Source of the DNA: Bacteroidota bacterium
GTDB taxonomy: Bacteria; Bacteroidota; Bacteroidia; Bacteroidales; Bacteroidaceae
NCBI GenBank assembly: GCA_023426145.1
Contig: JAFABG010000040.1
Coordinates: 186,001 to 250,000, forward strand
DNA length: 64,000 bases
Direction of reading: 5' to 3'
Below, one piece after another: positions 1-7,867 of the stretch (position 1 is the first letter of the stretch; each line of letters starts with the position of its first letter). A program made the position numbers and the translations under genes. Below the pieces are notes generated by a model that was given only the letters and a program-made list of their open reading frames with translations, was not told where the DNA came from and searched no databases.

Positions 1-1769
1 TCATATTGTTCATTGATCATCTTTTTGACCTCTCCATCAATGAGCTCTGCCGTTTTATCACTGTATGGCCGATTAAAAGAGTATTCATCATTATTGTAAT
101 AGCAAAGATTTGGTAGAGCTTCGCTCATTCCAAGATATGCAATCATTCCATAAGCTTGTTTCGTAACTCTTTCTAAGTCATTCATAGCTCCGCTAGAAAT
201 GCGTCCAATAAATAGATCTTCAGCAGCACGCCCTCCTAGAGTTGCGCACATCTCATCAAGCATTTGCTCTTTAGTCGTAATTTGCCGCTCTTCGGGTAGA
301 TACCATGCAGCTCCTAAGGCACGTCCACGTGGTACTATAGTCACTTTAATAAGCGGATTTGCATATTCAAGCAACCATGAGATCGAAGCATGCCCAGCTT
401 CATGCAATGCTATTGCACGTCTTTCAGCTTCAGTCGTAATTTTTGTTTTCTTTTCCAAACCTCCAATGATGCGATCTACAGCATCAAGAAAATCTTGCTT
501 TCCTACAAATTTCTTTCCATGACGAGCAGCTATTAGAGCGGCCTCGTTACAAACATTAGCAATGTCTGCTCCTGAAAATCCAGGTGTTTGTCTAGCTAAT
601 AAATCTACATCTACAGTATCGTCAATCTTTATTGGACGTAGGTGTACACCAAAGACTTCTTTACGCTCGTTGAGATCAGGCAAGTCCACATGGATTTGAC
701 GATCAAAACGACCAGCACGAAGTAGAGCTTTATCTAGTACATCTACACGGTTTGTTGCTGCTAATATAATAACACCACTGTTTGAACCAAAACCATCCAT
801 CTCTGTTAGCAATTGATTTAGGGTGTTTTCACGTTCGTCATTTCCTCCCATTGCTGGATTCTTTCCACGTGCGCGGCCGACAGCATCAATTTCATCAATA
901 AATACAATACAAGGTGCTTTTTCCTTGGCTTGTTTGAATAGGTCGCGTACACGAGAAGCACCAACTCCAACAAACATTTCCACAAAGTCTGATCCTGCTA
1001 GTGAAAAGAAAGGAACATTGGCTTCACCTGCAACAGCTTTCGCAAGTAATGTTTTACCTGTTCCCGGAGGGCCTACAAGTAATGCTCCTTTAGGTATTTT
1101 TCCTCCTAAATCAGTATATTTTTGTGGCTCTTTTAAGAACTCAACAATTTCTTCAACTTCCTGTTTGGCTTCTGCAAGTCCAGCTACATCTTTAAAAGTA
1201 ATTTTGATAGCCCCACCTTTTTCAAAAAGTTGAGCTTTAGACTTACCTACATTAAATACCCCTCCTGGGCCATTGCTACCTCCGCCACTCATGCGTCTCA
1301 TAAAGAAGATCCATAATGCAATTAAAAGAATAAGTGGGAGAATATTAATTAGAATGGCAGGGAAAATATCTGATTCAGCAGGGTAATCAGCTATACCGTC
1401 AAAATTGCCAGCAGCTTTTTCATCTTGCAAAAAATTGTCCAGTCTGTCCTTTGAGGGAGGGTTGCTAGTTATACTGGCATTTCTTCCTACTTTGGCAGAG
1501 TCTGCTCCAAACACAGCACCATAGGCATTAGGCTTAACATAGGCTTCAAGTGTTTTTTCGGAACCTAAAACTTTGCTTATATATCCGTTTGTAACATATC
1601 TCTGAAAGTCACTGTATGGAACTAGTTTACTACCGTTACCTCTAGAATCACTGCTCCACCATAGGCCGAGAAGCATGAGGGCAATAATCATATATAGCCA
1701 ATTCAAATTGAATTTGGGCATATTAACCTTATTGTTAGGTTTATTGTTATTCGTATTATTGTTGTCCAT
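1..1769 (-). CDS. ftsH: ATP-dependent zinc metalloprotease FtsH (partial, C-terminus beyond window)
   Basis: Membrane-anchored AAA+ protease that degrades misassembled membrane proteins and some regulators. I translated it directly: 589 codons are visible and the frame is still open at base 1, so the C-terminal end lies outside. Residues about 21-40 and 135-155 are hydrophobic membrane spans flanking a periplasmic loop. The Walker A motif GPPGTGKT sits near residue 233, followed by Walker B (FIDEID) and the SRH arginine-rich segment. The zinc site HEAGH starts at residue 456. The start ATG at 1769 lies 9 bases after the rsfS stop, so the two are probably one operon. The N-terminus is Asn-rich and hydrophilic. 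Confidence 0.97.
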   Translation of the reverse strand, partial: MDNNNTNNNKPNNKVNMPKFNLNWLYMIIALMLLGLWWSSDSRGNGSKLVPYSDFQRYVTNGYISKVLGSEKTLEAYVKPNAYGAVFGADSAKVGRNASITSNPPSKDRLDNFLQDEKAAGNFDGIADYPAESDIFPAILINILPLILLIALWIFFMRRMSGGGSNGPGGVFNVGKSKAQLFEKGGAIKITFKDVAGLAEAKQEVEEIVEFLKEPQKYTDLGGKIPKGALLVGPPGTGKTLLAKAVAGEANVPFFSLAGSDFVEMFVGVGASRVRDLFKQAKEKAPCIVFIDEIDAVGRARGKNPAMGGNDERENTLNQLLTEMDGFGSNSGVIILAATNRVDVLDKALLRAGRFDRQIHVDLPDLNERKEVFGVHLRPIKIDDTVDVDLLARQTPGFSGADIANVCNEAALIAARHGKKFVGKQDFLDAVDRIIGGLEKKTKITTEAERRAIALHEAGHASISWLLEYANPLIKVTIVPRGRALGAAWYLPEERQITTKEQMLDEMCATLGGRAAEDLFIGRISSGAMNDLERVTKQAYGMIAYLGMSEALPNLCYYNNDEYSFNRPYSDKTAELIDGEVKKMINEQY

Positions 1770-1778
1770 AATTGTGGA

Positions 1779-2138
1779 TTAGTCTAAATCAGGAATTTGA
1801 GTAAGTTTAGCGTCAGCCCAGAGATGTTCAAGATTGTAGAAAGTTCTAATTTCTGGCAAGAAAATATGTACTAAAATGTCAGCATAGTCCATTGCAACCC
1901 ATTCAGCATTTCTCAGACCGTCTATTGCTATAGGTTTGCTGTTTGCCCCTTTATTTGCAAACTCTTTTACAGAATCAACTATAGCGCTTACTTGACTAGG
2001 TGAATTCCCTTGGCATATAACGAAATATTTACAGATTGTATCTTCAATATTTGTTAAATCAGCAATGATAATATTTTTACCTTTCTTTTCTTGAATACCT
2101 TCTTTTATTCTCTCAATTAATATTTTCGTATCGTTCAT
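1779..2138 (-). CDS. rsfS: Ribosomal silencing factor RsfS
   Basis: A 119-residue RsfS/Iojap-family protein, close to the normal length. The family binds ribosomal protein L14 (uL14) and blocks joining of the 30S and 50S subunits when growth slows. Recognisable segments are DLTNIEDTICKYFVICQGNS near the N-terminus, GLRNAEWVAMDYADILVHIF in the middle and a C-terminal FYNLEHLWADA. It is the first gene of a two-gene unit with ftsH, an order I recognise from other Bacteroidetes. A -7-like box on the minus strand at 2232-2239 could drive both. Confidence 0.95.
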   Translation of the reverse strand: MNDTKILIERIKEGIQEKKGKNIIIADLTNIEDTICKYFVICQGNSPSQVSAIVDSVKEFANKGANSKPIAIDGLRNAEWVAMDYADILVHIFLPEIRTFYNLEHLWADAKLTQIPDLD

Positions 2139-2231
2139 TTCTATATTTGAAATTAATTATTCATGTTCTTTTATTCTTTATAACAAAGAATCGTTTCTCT
2201 TTGTTTTGGATTCTCTATCTGATAACTTTGA

Positions 2232-2239
2232 CAAATATA
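2232..2239 (-). promoter_or_regulatory. Putative promoter -7 box for rsfS-ftsH
   Basis: On the minus strand this reads TATATTTG, an exact match to the Bacteroidetes TAnnTTTG box. It lies about 93 bases before the rsfS start. The -33 TTTG element is only partly matched, so the call rests mainly on the -7 box and its position. Confidence 0.45.
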
Positions 2240-2353
2240 CGGTGATTTATTGGATACAAGAAAGTTATGACTTAATTTTTGTGTTTTTTAGGGTAGATGA
2301 TTTTATTTTGGAGATTAGGGCTGGTTATTTTAGCAAAAAAAATATTGGAAACA

Positions 2354-2383
2354 TTTGTATTTATCGATTTATTTGTATCTTTG
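2354..2383 (+). promoter_or_regulatory. Promoter for tRNA-Gln
   Basis: TTTG at 2354-2357 and TATCTTTG at 2376-2383 match the Bacteroidetes -33 and -7 elements with an 18-base spacer. Transcription would begin around 2389, about 15 bases before the mature tRNA. Confidence 0.65.
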
Positions 2384-2403
2384 CACCCGCAAACGAAAAG
2401 CAT

Positions 2404-2474
2404 TGGGCTATGGTGTAACGGTAACACTACAGATTCTGGTCCTGTCATTCCTGGTTCGAATCCAGGTAGCCCAA
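2404..2474 (+). tRNA. tRNA-Gln (anticodon CTG)
   Basis: A cloverleaf can be drawn by hand. The acceptor stem is TGGGCTA/TAGCCCA, the D stem GTGT/ACAC, the anticodon stem ACAGA/CCTGT with loop TTCTGGT (anticodon CTG at positions 34-36), and the T arm CCTGG-TTCGAAT-CCAGG. The 3' CCA is not encoded. The innermost anticodon-stem pair (31-39) would be an A-C mismatch. The gene stands alone with its own promoter and a strong terminator at 2488-2530. Confidence 0.93.
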
Positions 2475-2487
2475 CTTTCTAGTTTTT

Positions 2488-2530
2488 AACAATAAAAGCT
2501 CGCTAATATTTTTAGCGAGCTTTTATTGTT
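2488..2530 (+). terminator. Terminator of tRNA-Gln
   Basis: A perfect 19-bp inverted repeat (2488-2506 with 2512-2530) around a 5-base loop. The GC-rich core AGCTCGCT/AGCGAGCT is followed by a T-rich arm. Confidence 0.88.
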
Positions 2531-2610
2531 AGTGCAAGTAAAGCCTGAGGTGGTTTGCAATGCCTTAGGTGTCTAGCTGACCCTATTTGTAGGTGAAATT
2601 CAATAAAAAA

Positions 2611-2642
2611 AGCCAACTATTTTTAGTATAGTTGGCTTTTTT
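2611..2642. terminator. Terminator downstream of the DUF349 gene (bidirectional form)
   Basis: The stem AGCCAACTAT/ATAGTTGGCT (2611-2620 with 2628-2637) is flanked by A-runs on the left and T-runs on the right, so it could stop transcription on both strands. It lies 16 bases past the stop codon of the minus-strand gene at 2658. Confidence 0.82.
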
Positions 2643-2657
2643 ATTAAATTTTGATAT

Positions 2658-4511
2658 TTATTCTTCTGCTTTTAACGACTCGTCAATCAGTTTGATTTTT
2701 TGTTGGACTAATTCAAGATCGCCTTTTAATTTATCAACCTTTCGGTTTAGTTCAGTTAATAAACTACTACCTTTTTTCGATGATGAAGTTAGGAATCCCA
2801 GATTGTTTTCGTAGGTCTGAAGTTCATTTTTCATATTTTCGTAGGTACGCAACATTTTCTCTCGTTCTCTGTATAGTGGTTGAGTTCCCCCTCCCTGAAT
2901 GTTATGGATATTTGAGCGAAAGTTATTAAGCTTTTTGGTTGATGCATTAATATTAAAGCGGTTAAACAGCTGATCAATCAGGCTATGATACTGCTTGTAT
3001 AATTTATCTTTTTCCTTAAAAGGAACATGGCCGATGGAATTCCATTCTTTCATTAGTTCACGAACTAATGTGTTGGCTTCCTCCATGTCCATATTCTCAT
3101 CGATAGATGATAATTTATCTATCAATGCTTTCTTTTTATCCATATTATCTACTTCAGTAGAGCGCTGTGAAGAAGTAGCCTTATTTTTTTGATCAAAAAA
3201 GTAGTCGCAAGCTGCTATGAATCTTTTCCAAACAGCATCAGAGTATTTTTTTGCAACCGGTCCTATAGTCTTCCATTCTTTTTGAAGATTGGTAAGTGTT
3301 TCAGAGGTTGTTTTCCACTCGGTGCTATCTTTTAAAGCTTCTGCTTTTTCGCAAAGTGCTTTCTTCTTCTCTAAGTTTTCGTTCATTCCCTCTTTGAGAG
3401 TCTTGAAAAATTCTCCTTTTTTCTTGAAAAATTCATCGCAAGCACGGCGAAAACGCTCGAAGATCTTCACGTTCATTTTTTGCGGGGCAAAACCAATTGT
3501 TTTCCATTTACTTTGGAGAGCAATAACTTCGTGTGTTTTGTTTTCCCAGGCTGAGAATGTTTTGAGCTCATTGTATTCTATTGCTTCAACAATCTCGCAA
3601 ATAACAGTCTTTTGATCTAGATTAAGTTGTTCAGCTTCTTTTAAAGATTCAAAATGCTGCTGATGACGGCGATTAACAGCGGTCGATGCAGTTTTGAAAC
3701 GATTCCAGATACTATCGCGAAGTTCTTTGTTCACAGGACCTGTGTCACGAAATTCTTGATGAAGCTTTTGGAGTTGGTGAAAAGCAGAAACAACATCTTC
3801 TTCATCTGTAAGTTTCTCTGCTGCTTCGCATAGATGAGTCTTAATCTCTAGGTTTTTCTTAAAGTCGTATTCGCGGAATTCATTGTTTAGTTTCAATAAA
3901 TCGTAGAATTTCTCGACATACAGTTGATAGCTTTTCCAAAGCTCATTAACTTTACCTTGCGGAACAAGTTTCGTCTCATTCCATTGCTGTTGCAGTTTCT
4001 TGAACTCTGTATAAGATTTATTAGTATCATCGCTTGATTCAACTAACTCTTTAAGTTCTTCAATAATAGAAATTTTGACTTGTAGATTTTCTTCTTTTTG
4101 ACGTTCCTGTTCTGCAGCTATTTGGCTTCTTTTTTCTTTGATACTTCCCATCAGATTTTTAAATTCTTCTTCCATAGAATCTTCATCTGGGACGAAATCT
4201 TCAATAGCGCCACCATTATCAACAAATAGTTTTTTTGCTAATTCTAGTTCAGCGTTATGTAGTTTGTAAAATGTTTGTTTCAGGTTGTCTATATCCTGCT
4301 TGTTAGCCTCTTCTGCACTCTGTGCCAACTCTTTTAGCCGGTTAAGTACATCTTCCTTATTGTTAGGCTTAACAACAGTTTCAGGTTGAATTTCGGCATT
4401 AACTTCGTCAGTTGGAGTTTCTGTAATAGCTTCAGAAACCTCAACTGTTTTCTTTTCTTCTTCTAATTCTCCTTGGTTCAAGGGAAGATTAGTGTCATGG
4501 GCGTCCATCAT
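2658..4511 (-). CDS. DUF349 domain-containing coiled-coil protein
   Basis: A 617-residue, highly charged, mostly helical protein with no signal peptide or membrane span. It carries repeated DUF349 units recognisable by recurring W-K-x-I-G/T-x-(A/V)-P-x-K motifs, for example KWKTIGFAPQKMN, EWKTIGPVAKKYS and EWNSIGHVPFKEKD. Each is followed by a R/K-F-x-x-A-C-D-x-F-F helix. The N-terminal 60 residues are acidic and probably disordered; the C-terminal 80 residues look like a coiled coil. The family is common in Bacteroidetes and its function is not firmly established. The start may be either of two adjacent ATG codons. It stands alone between mgtE and the tRNA. Confidence 0.9.
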   Translation of the reverse strand: MMDAHDTNLPLNQGELEEEKKTVEVSEAITETPTDEVNAEIQPETVVKPNNKEDVLNRLKELAQSAEEANKQDIDNLKQTFYKLHNAELELAKKLFVDNGGAIEDFVPDEDSMEEEFKNLMGSIKEKRSQIAAEQERQKEENLQVKISIIEELKELVESSDDTNKSYTEFKKLQQQWNETKLVPQGKVNELWKSYQLYVEKFYDLLKLNNEFREYDFKKNLEIKTHLCEAAEKLTDEEDVVSAFHQLQKLHQEFRDTGPVNKELRDSIWNRFKTASTAVNRRHQQHFESLKEAEQLNLDQKTVICEIVEAIEYNELKTFSAWENKTHEVIALQSKWKTIGFAPQKMNVKIFERFRRACDEFFKKKGEFFKTLKEGMNENLEKKKALCEKAEALKDSTEWKTTSETLTNLQKEWKTIGPVAKKYSDAVWKRFIAACDYFFDQKNKATSSQRSTEVDNMDKKKALIDKLSSIDENMDMEEANTLVRELMKEWNSIGHVPFKEKDKLYKQYHSLIDQLFNRFNINASTKKLNNFRSNIHNIQGGGTQPLYREREKMLRTYENMKNELQTYENNLGFLTSSSKKGSSLLTELNRKVDKLKGDLELVQQKIKLIDESLKAEE

Positions 4512-4596
4512 TGTATATTAGTTTTGGGTCACAAATTAATGAAATAAAACGATTACTTCATACTATTTTGCTTATTTTTTTTAAATAAATACGTTT

Positions 4597-5937
4597 TTAT
4601 GATAGTAAAACTGTAATTCCCATGTACAGCATCATACCGATAATGTCGTTAGTAATTGAAATGAAAGGTCCTGTGGCTATTGCAGGGTCTATTTTTAATT
4701 TTTCTAGTGTCATTGGAACTAAAGTTCCAAAAATAGATGCAAACATGACTACTGCAAATAAACTTATGGATACAGAGAAGGTGACAGTGGCTGTTGCTCC
4801 AAATCGTATAAAATTATAGGTGTATACAAGAAGTGAAATAATTGTAGCATTAATCAATGCCACAACGGATTCTTTGGCTACTTGCTTGAAGGTATTTTTA
4901 GCGTCTAGTGAACTATTTGCAAGACCTTGAACAATTATTGCAGAAGATTGAGTTCCTACATTTCCTCCTGTTCCACCAATTAAGGGTATATATAGTGCCA
5001 TTTCCGGATGTGCCGCAAAGGTGGTGTCAAAATTACCTAATATGATTGAGTTGCCGATACCTCCAATCATACCTATGAGTAGCCAAGGAAGACGAGCTGT
5101 GGTTTGTTTTAGTACATTATCATCTGTTTCAACATCCTGAGAAAGACCTGAGGCTAACTGGTAATCACGTTCCGACTGCTCGCGCACTTCATCCATGACG
5201 TCGTCTACAGTGATTTGTCCGACAAGACGTCCAATACTGTCAACCACAGGAATAGCTACCAAGTCATACTTCTCAATAGCTTGTACTACTTCGTCAATTG
5301 AAGTGTCTACATGTACAGATATAGGATCTTTCTGCATAACATGTTTTACTTTAGACACAGAAGGAGAAGTTATCATTTTTTTTAAGGGGAAAATACCTCT
5401 TAATCTTTCATCGTCATCAATAACGTATACATAATATATTTCGTCTAATTCTTCGGCTTGCTGGCGCATCTCTTTCAAACACTCAGGCATACTCCAGTTT
5501 TCATTAACAAGTACCATTTCTGTACCCATAATTCCTCCGGCAGTATTCTCGTCATATTTCAACAAGTCAACAATATCACCTGCTTGTTCTATATCTTCGA
5601 TGTGAGAAAGAATTTCTTCTTGCTTGTCTTCGTCGAGATCACGTATTAGGTTTACAGCATCGTCCGTATCCATGTAATCGACAAAACGTTTGGCTATAGT
5701 TTCTGAAGGTAAAATTTCGAGAAATTCTTTCCGTACGTCTTCATCCATTTCAACAAGTACGTCGGCCGCAGTCTCGTTATTGAGCAAGCGATATATAAAC
5801 CTAGCTTCTTCTGGGCTCAAATCGTTACAAAGCTCAGCGATGTCTGCAGGGTGTAAATCTACGAGAAGTTCCTTAACTTTATCGGCTTCTTTTTGGCCGA
5901 TAAGTTGTTTTACGTTGTCAATGTAATCCTCGTTCAT
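4597..5937 (-). CDS. mgtE: Magnesium transporter MgtE
   Basis: A 446-residue protein, the usual MgtE length. Residues 1-125 form the helical N domain (LHPADIAELCNDLSPEEA). Two CBS domains follow at about 130-255, ending at QITVDDVMDEV, and the C-terminal 170 residues contain the five membrane spans of the channel with the conserved PLIGGTGGNVGTQSSAI segment. In the family, magnesium binding to the CBS/N domains closes the pore when internal Mg2+ is high. It lies 48 bases downstream of rsmA on the same strand and may be cotranscribed with it. Confidence 0.96.
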   Translation of the reverse strand: MNEDYIDNVKQLIGQKEADKVKELLVDLHPADIAELCNDLSPEEARFIYRLLNNETAADVLVEMDEDVRKEFLEILPSETIAKRFVDYMDTDDAVNLIRDLDEDKQEEILSHIEDIEQAGDIVDLLKYDENTAGGIMGTEMVLVNENWSMPECLKEMRQQAEELDEIYYVYVIDDDERLRGIFPLKKMITSPSVSKVKHVMQKDPISVHVDTSIDEVVQAIEKYDLVAIPVVDSIGRLVGQITVDDVMDEVREQSERDYQLASGLSQDVETDDNVLKQTTARLPWLLIGMIGGIGNSIILGNFDTTFAAHPEMALYIPLIGGTGGNVGTQSSAIIVQGLANSSLDAKNTFKQVAKESVVALINATIISLLVYTYNFIRFGATATVTFSVSISLFAVVMFASIFGTLVPMTLEKLKIDPAIATGPFISITNDIIGMMLYMGITVLLS

Positions 5938-5985
5938 CTTTTCGCAGTTTTAAAATCGTACATGTATACTCTCTCTCTCAGTATC

Positions 5986-6786
5986 TTATAAGCTAGTATT
6001 AGCTTTTCCCAGTGCTTCTTCTACTTGATTTGTCAAGTTAATAAATTCTTCAACGGATAATTGTTCCGGCCTTTTGTTGAATAAGACATCTTCCGTCAAA
6101 GGACAGTCTTTACCTAAAATTGGTTTGATCGAATTGCGTAATGTTTTACGTCTCTGGTTAAAAGTCGTTTTCACAACAAGTTTGAACAACTTTTCGTCGC
6201 ATCCTAAAGATTGAGTTTCATTGCGAGTCATTCGAATGACTGCGCTTTTAACTTTTGGAGGTGGATTAAAAACATGTTCGCTGACAGTAAATAAATATTC
6301 AACTTTGTACCAAGCTTGAATTAGTACACTCAGAATGCCGTAGGTTTTACTGCCTGGCCCGGCAGCGATACGTTCTGCTACTTCCTTCTGTATCATTCCT
6401 GTGCAGCAAGGAACAATATTTTTGTTCTCAAGCATTTTAAAGAAGATTTGACTAGAGATATTGTATGGGTAATTACCAGTTAAAACAAATGGTTTTCCAT
6501 CAAACAATCGATTAAGGTTCATTTTTAAGAAATCATCCTCAATAATGTGGTCTTCCAGTAAAGGATATGCTTCACGGAGATAAGCTACAGATTCATAGTC
6601 TACTTCAACAACTTTTAATAATCGGTCTTTTTTCACCAAGAATTGAGTCAAGACTCCCATACCCGGTCCCACTTCTAATATCGGTAATTCAGGGAAAGTG
6701 TCGACGGTATCGGCAATATCCTGTGCAACTTTCAGATCTTTTAGAAAGTGCTGTCCGAGAAACTTTTTAGGCTTTACTAATTTCAT
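5986..6786 (-). CDS. rsmA: 16S rRNA dimethyladenosine transferase RsmA (KsgA)
   Basis: A 266-residue SAM-dependent methyltransferase that dimethylates the two adjacent adenines in helix 45 of 16S rRNA during 30S maturation. It starts with KPKKFLGQHFLKD, has the SAM motif LEVGPGMGVLT near residue 40, and the catalytic NYPYNISSQIFF in place of the more common NLPYNISS. The C-terminal helical domain contains FNQRRKTLRNS. Length is normal. The promoter box at 6818-6825 overlaps the divergent promoter of the next gene. Confidence 0.97.
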   Translation of the reverse strand: MKLVKPKKFLGQHFLKDLKVAQDIADTVDTFPELPILEVGPGMGVLTQFLVKKDRLLKVVEVDYESVAYLREAYPLLEDHIIEDDFLKMNLNRLFDGKPFVLTGNYPYNISSQIFFKMLENKNIVPCCTGMIQKEVAERIAAGPGSKTYGILSVLIQAWYKVEYLFTVSEHVFNPPPKVKSAVIRMTRNETQSLGCDEKLFKLVVKTTFNQRRKTLRNSIKPILGKDCPLTEDVLFNKRPEQLSVEEFINLTNQVEEALGKANTSL

Positions 6787-6802
6787 TTACCAACTAAATA
6801 AT

Positions 6803-6810
6803 TACTTTTG
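6803..6810 (+). promoter_or_regulatory. Putative -7 box for the 6836 gene
   Basis: TACTTTTG matches TAnnTTTG. A start near 6817 would leave a 19-base leader before the ATG at 6836, or 40 bases before the alternative ATG at 6857. Confidence 0.5.
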
Positions 6811-6817
6811 CAGCCGA

Positions 6818-6825
6818 CAAAGGTA
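6818..6825 (-). promoter_or_regulatory. Putative -7 box for rsmA-mgtE
   Basis: The minus strand reads TACCTTTG, an exact TAnnTTTG match 32 bases upstream of the rsmA start. It lies only 7 bases from the oppositely directed box at 6803-6810, so the two promoters probably cannot be used at the same moment. Confidence 0.55.
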
Positions 6826-6835
6826 ATTCTTTTAA

Positions 6836-7843
6836 ATGAAGAATGAAGAATTAAGAATGAAGAAACTATTAAAAAAGACGCTTAAACTGATATTACCGAT
6901 AGTTTTAGGCGGCTTTATTCTCTATTGGGTTTATCGCGACTTTGATTTTACAAAGGCGGGTGTGGTGTTGCGAGATGGTACAAACTGGTGGTGGATGATC
7001 TTTTCTCTTTTATTTGGAGTGCTTGCTCAGCTTTTTCGGGGGTGGCGTTGGCGGCAGACTCTTGAGCCATTGGATGCGTTCCCTAAAAATAGTACTTGCG
7101 TCAATGCGATTTTTATTTCTTATGCTGCTAGCTTGATCATTCCTCGAATAGGTGAGGTGAGTCGCTGCGGTGTGTTGGCTAAGTATGATAACGTTTCGTT
7201 TGCTAAGTCCTTGGGGACTGTAGTGACAGAGCGACTCGTGGATACGATGACTATTCTTCTGATTACTGGCATTACTGTGTTGTTGCAAATGCCAGTCTTT
7301 GTTACTTTTCTTGAAAATACGGGAACAAAGATCCCTTCTTTAGCCCATCTTTTGACTTCTGTATGGTTCTATATCATCTTGCTTTGTTTAATAGGAGTGG
7401 CTGTACTTCTTTATTATTTAAGAAAGACGCTGTTTTTCTATGAACGTGTGAAAGGTTTTGTTCTCAATATTTGGGAAGGAATAAATTCATTGAAAGGAGT
7501 GCGTAATATTCCTTTGTTCGTGTTCTATACTTTAGCTATTTGGGCTTGTTATTTTTTGCATTTTTATTTTACGTTTTATAGTTTTGCATTTACGGCTGAT
7601 TTAGGGTTGATGGCAGCAATGGTAATGTTTGTTGGCGGTACATTCGCTGTTATAGTGCCAACTCCTAACGGAGCAGGTCCGTGGCATTTTGCTATCATGG
7701 AGATGATGATGCTTTACGGGGTAAATGTGACAGATGCCGGAATATTTGCTCTAATTGTGCACGGCATTCAAACTTTTTTGGTAGTTTTGTTGGGTGTATA
7801 TGGTTTAGCAGTATTATCCTTTACCAATAGACAGCGAAAGTAA
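6836..7843 (+). CDS. Lysylphosphatidylglycerol synthase-type (YbhN/UPF0104) integral membrane protein
   Basis: A 335-residue polytopic protein with about eight hydrophobic spans, no signal peptide and no soluble catalytic domain. It resembles the flippase-like transmembrane half of MprF and stand-alone YbhN/UPF0104 proteins: an N-terminal RGWRWRQTL segment, then SYAASLIIPRIGEVSRCGVLAK, and a C-terminal PTPNGAGPWHFAIMEMMMLYGV. Its substrate is unknown. The first seven codons are low-complexity, so the real start may be the second ATG at 6857 (KKLLKKTLKL). It lies 24 bases before pepD and is likely cotranscribed with it. Confidence 0.88.
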   Translation: MKNEELRMKKLLKKTLKLILPIVLGGFILYWVYRDFDFTKAGVVLRDGTNWWWMIFSLLFGVLAQLFRGWRWRQTLEPLDAFPKNSTCVNAIFISYAASLIIPRIGEVSRCGVLAKYDNVSFAKSLGTVVTERLVDTMTILLITGITVLLQMPVFVTFLENTGTKIPSLAHLLTSVWFYIILLCLIGVAVLLYYLRKTLFFYERVKGFVLNIWEGINSLKGVRNIPLFVFYTLAIWACYFLHFYFTFYSFAFTADLGLMAAMVMFVGGTFAVIVPTPNGAGPWHFAIMEMMMLYGVNVTDAGIFALIVHGIQTFLVVLLGVYGLAVLSFTNRQRK

Positions 7844-7867
7844 TCACTTTATAAAAATAGATTTGTT

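Noticed and set aside
199..1233. Plus-strand open frames of 107 and 136 codons
   Set aside because: They lie antisense to ftsH, whose conserved motifs read clearly on the minus strand.
2206..2482. Plus-strand open frames across the rsfS upstream region and tRNA
   Set aside because: They run over the tRNA-Gln gene and promoter and show no protein family, so they are chance frames.
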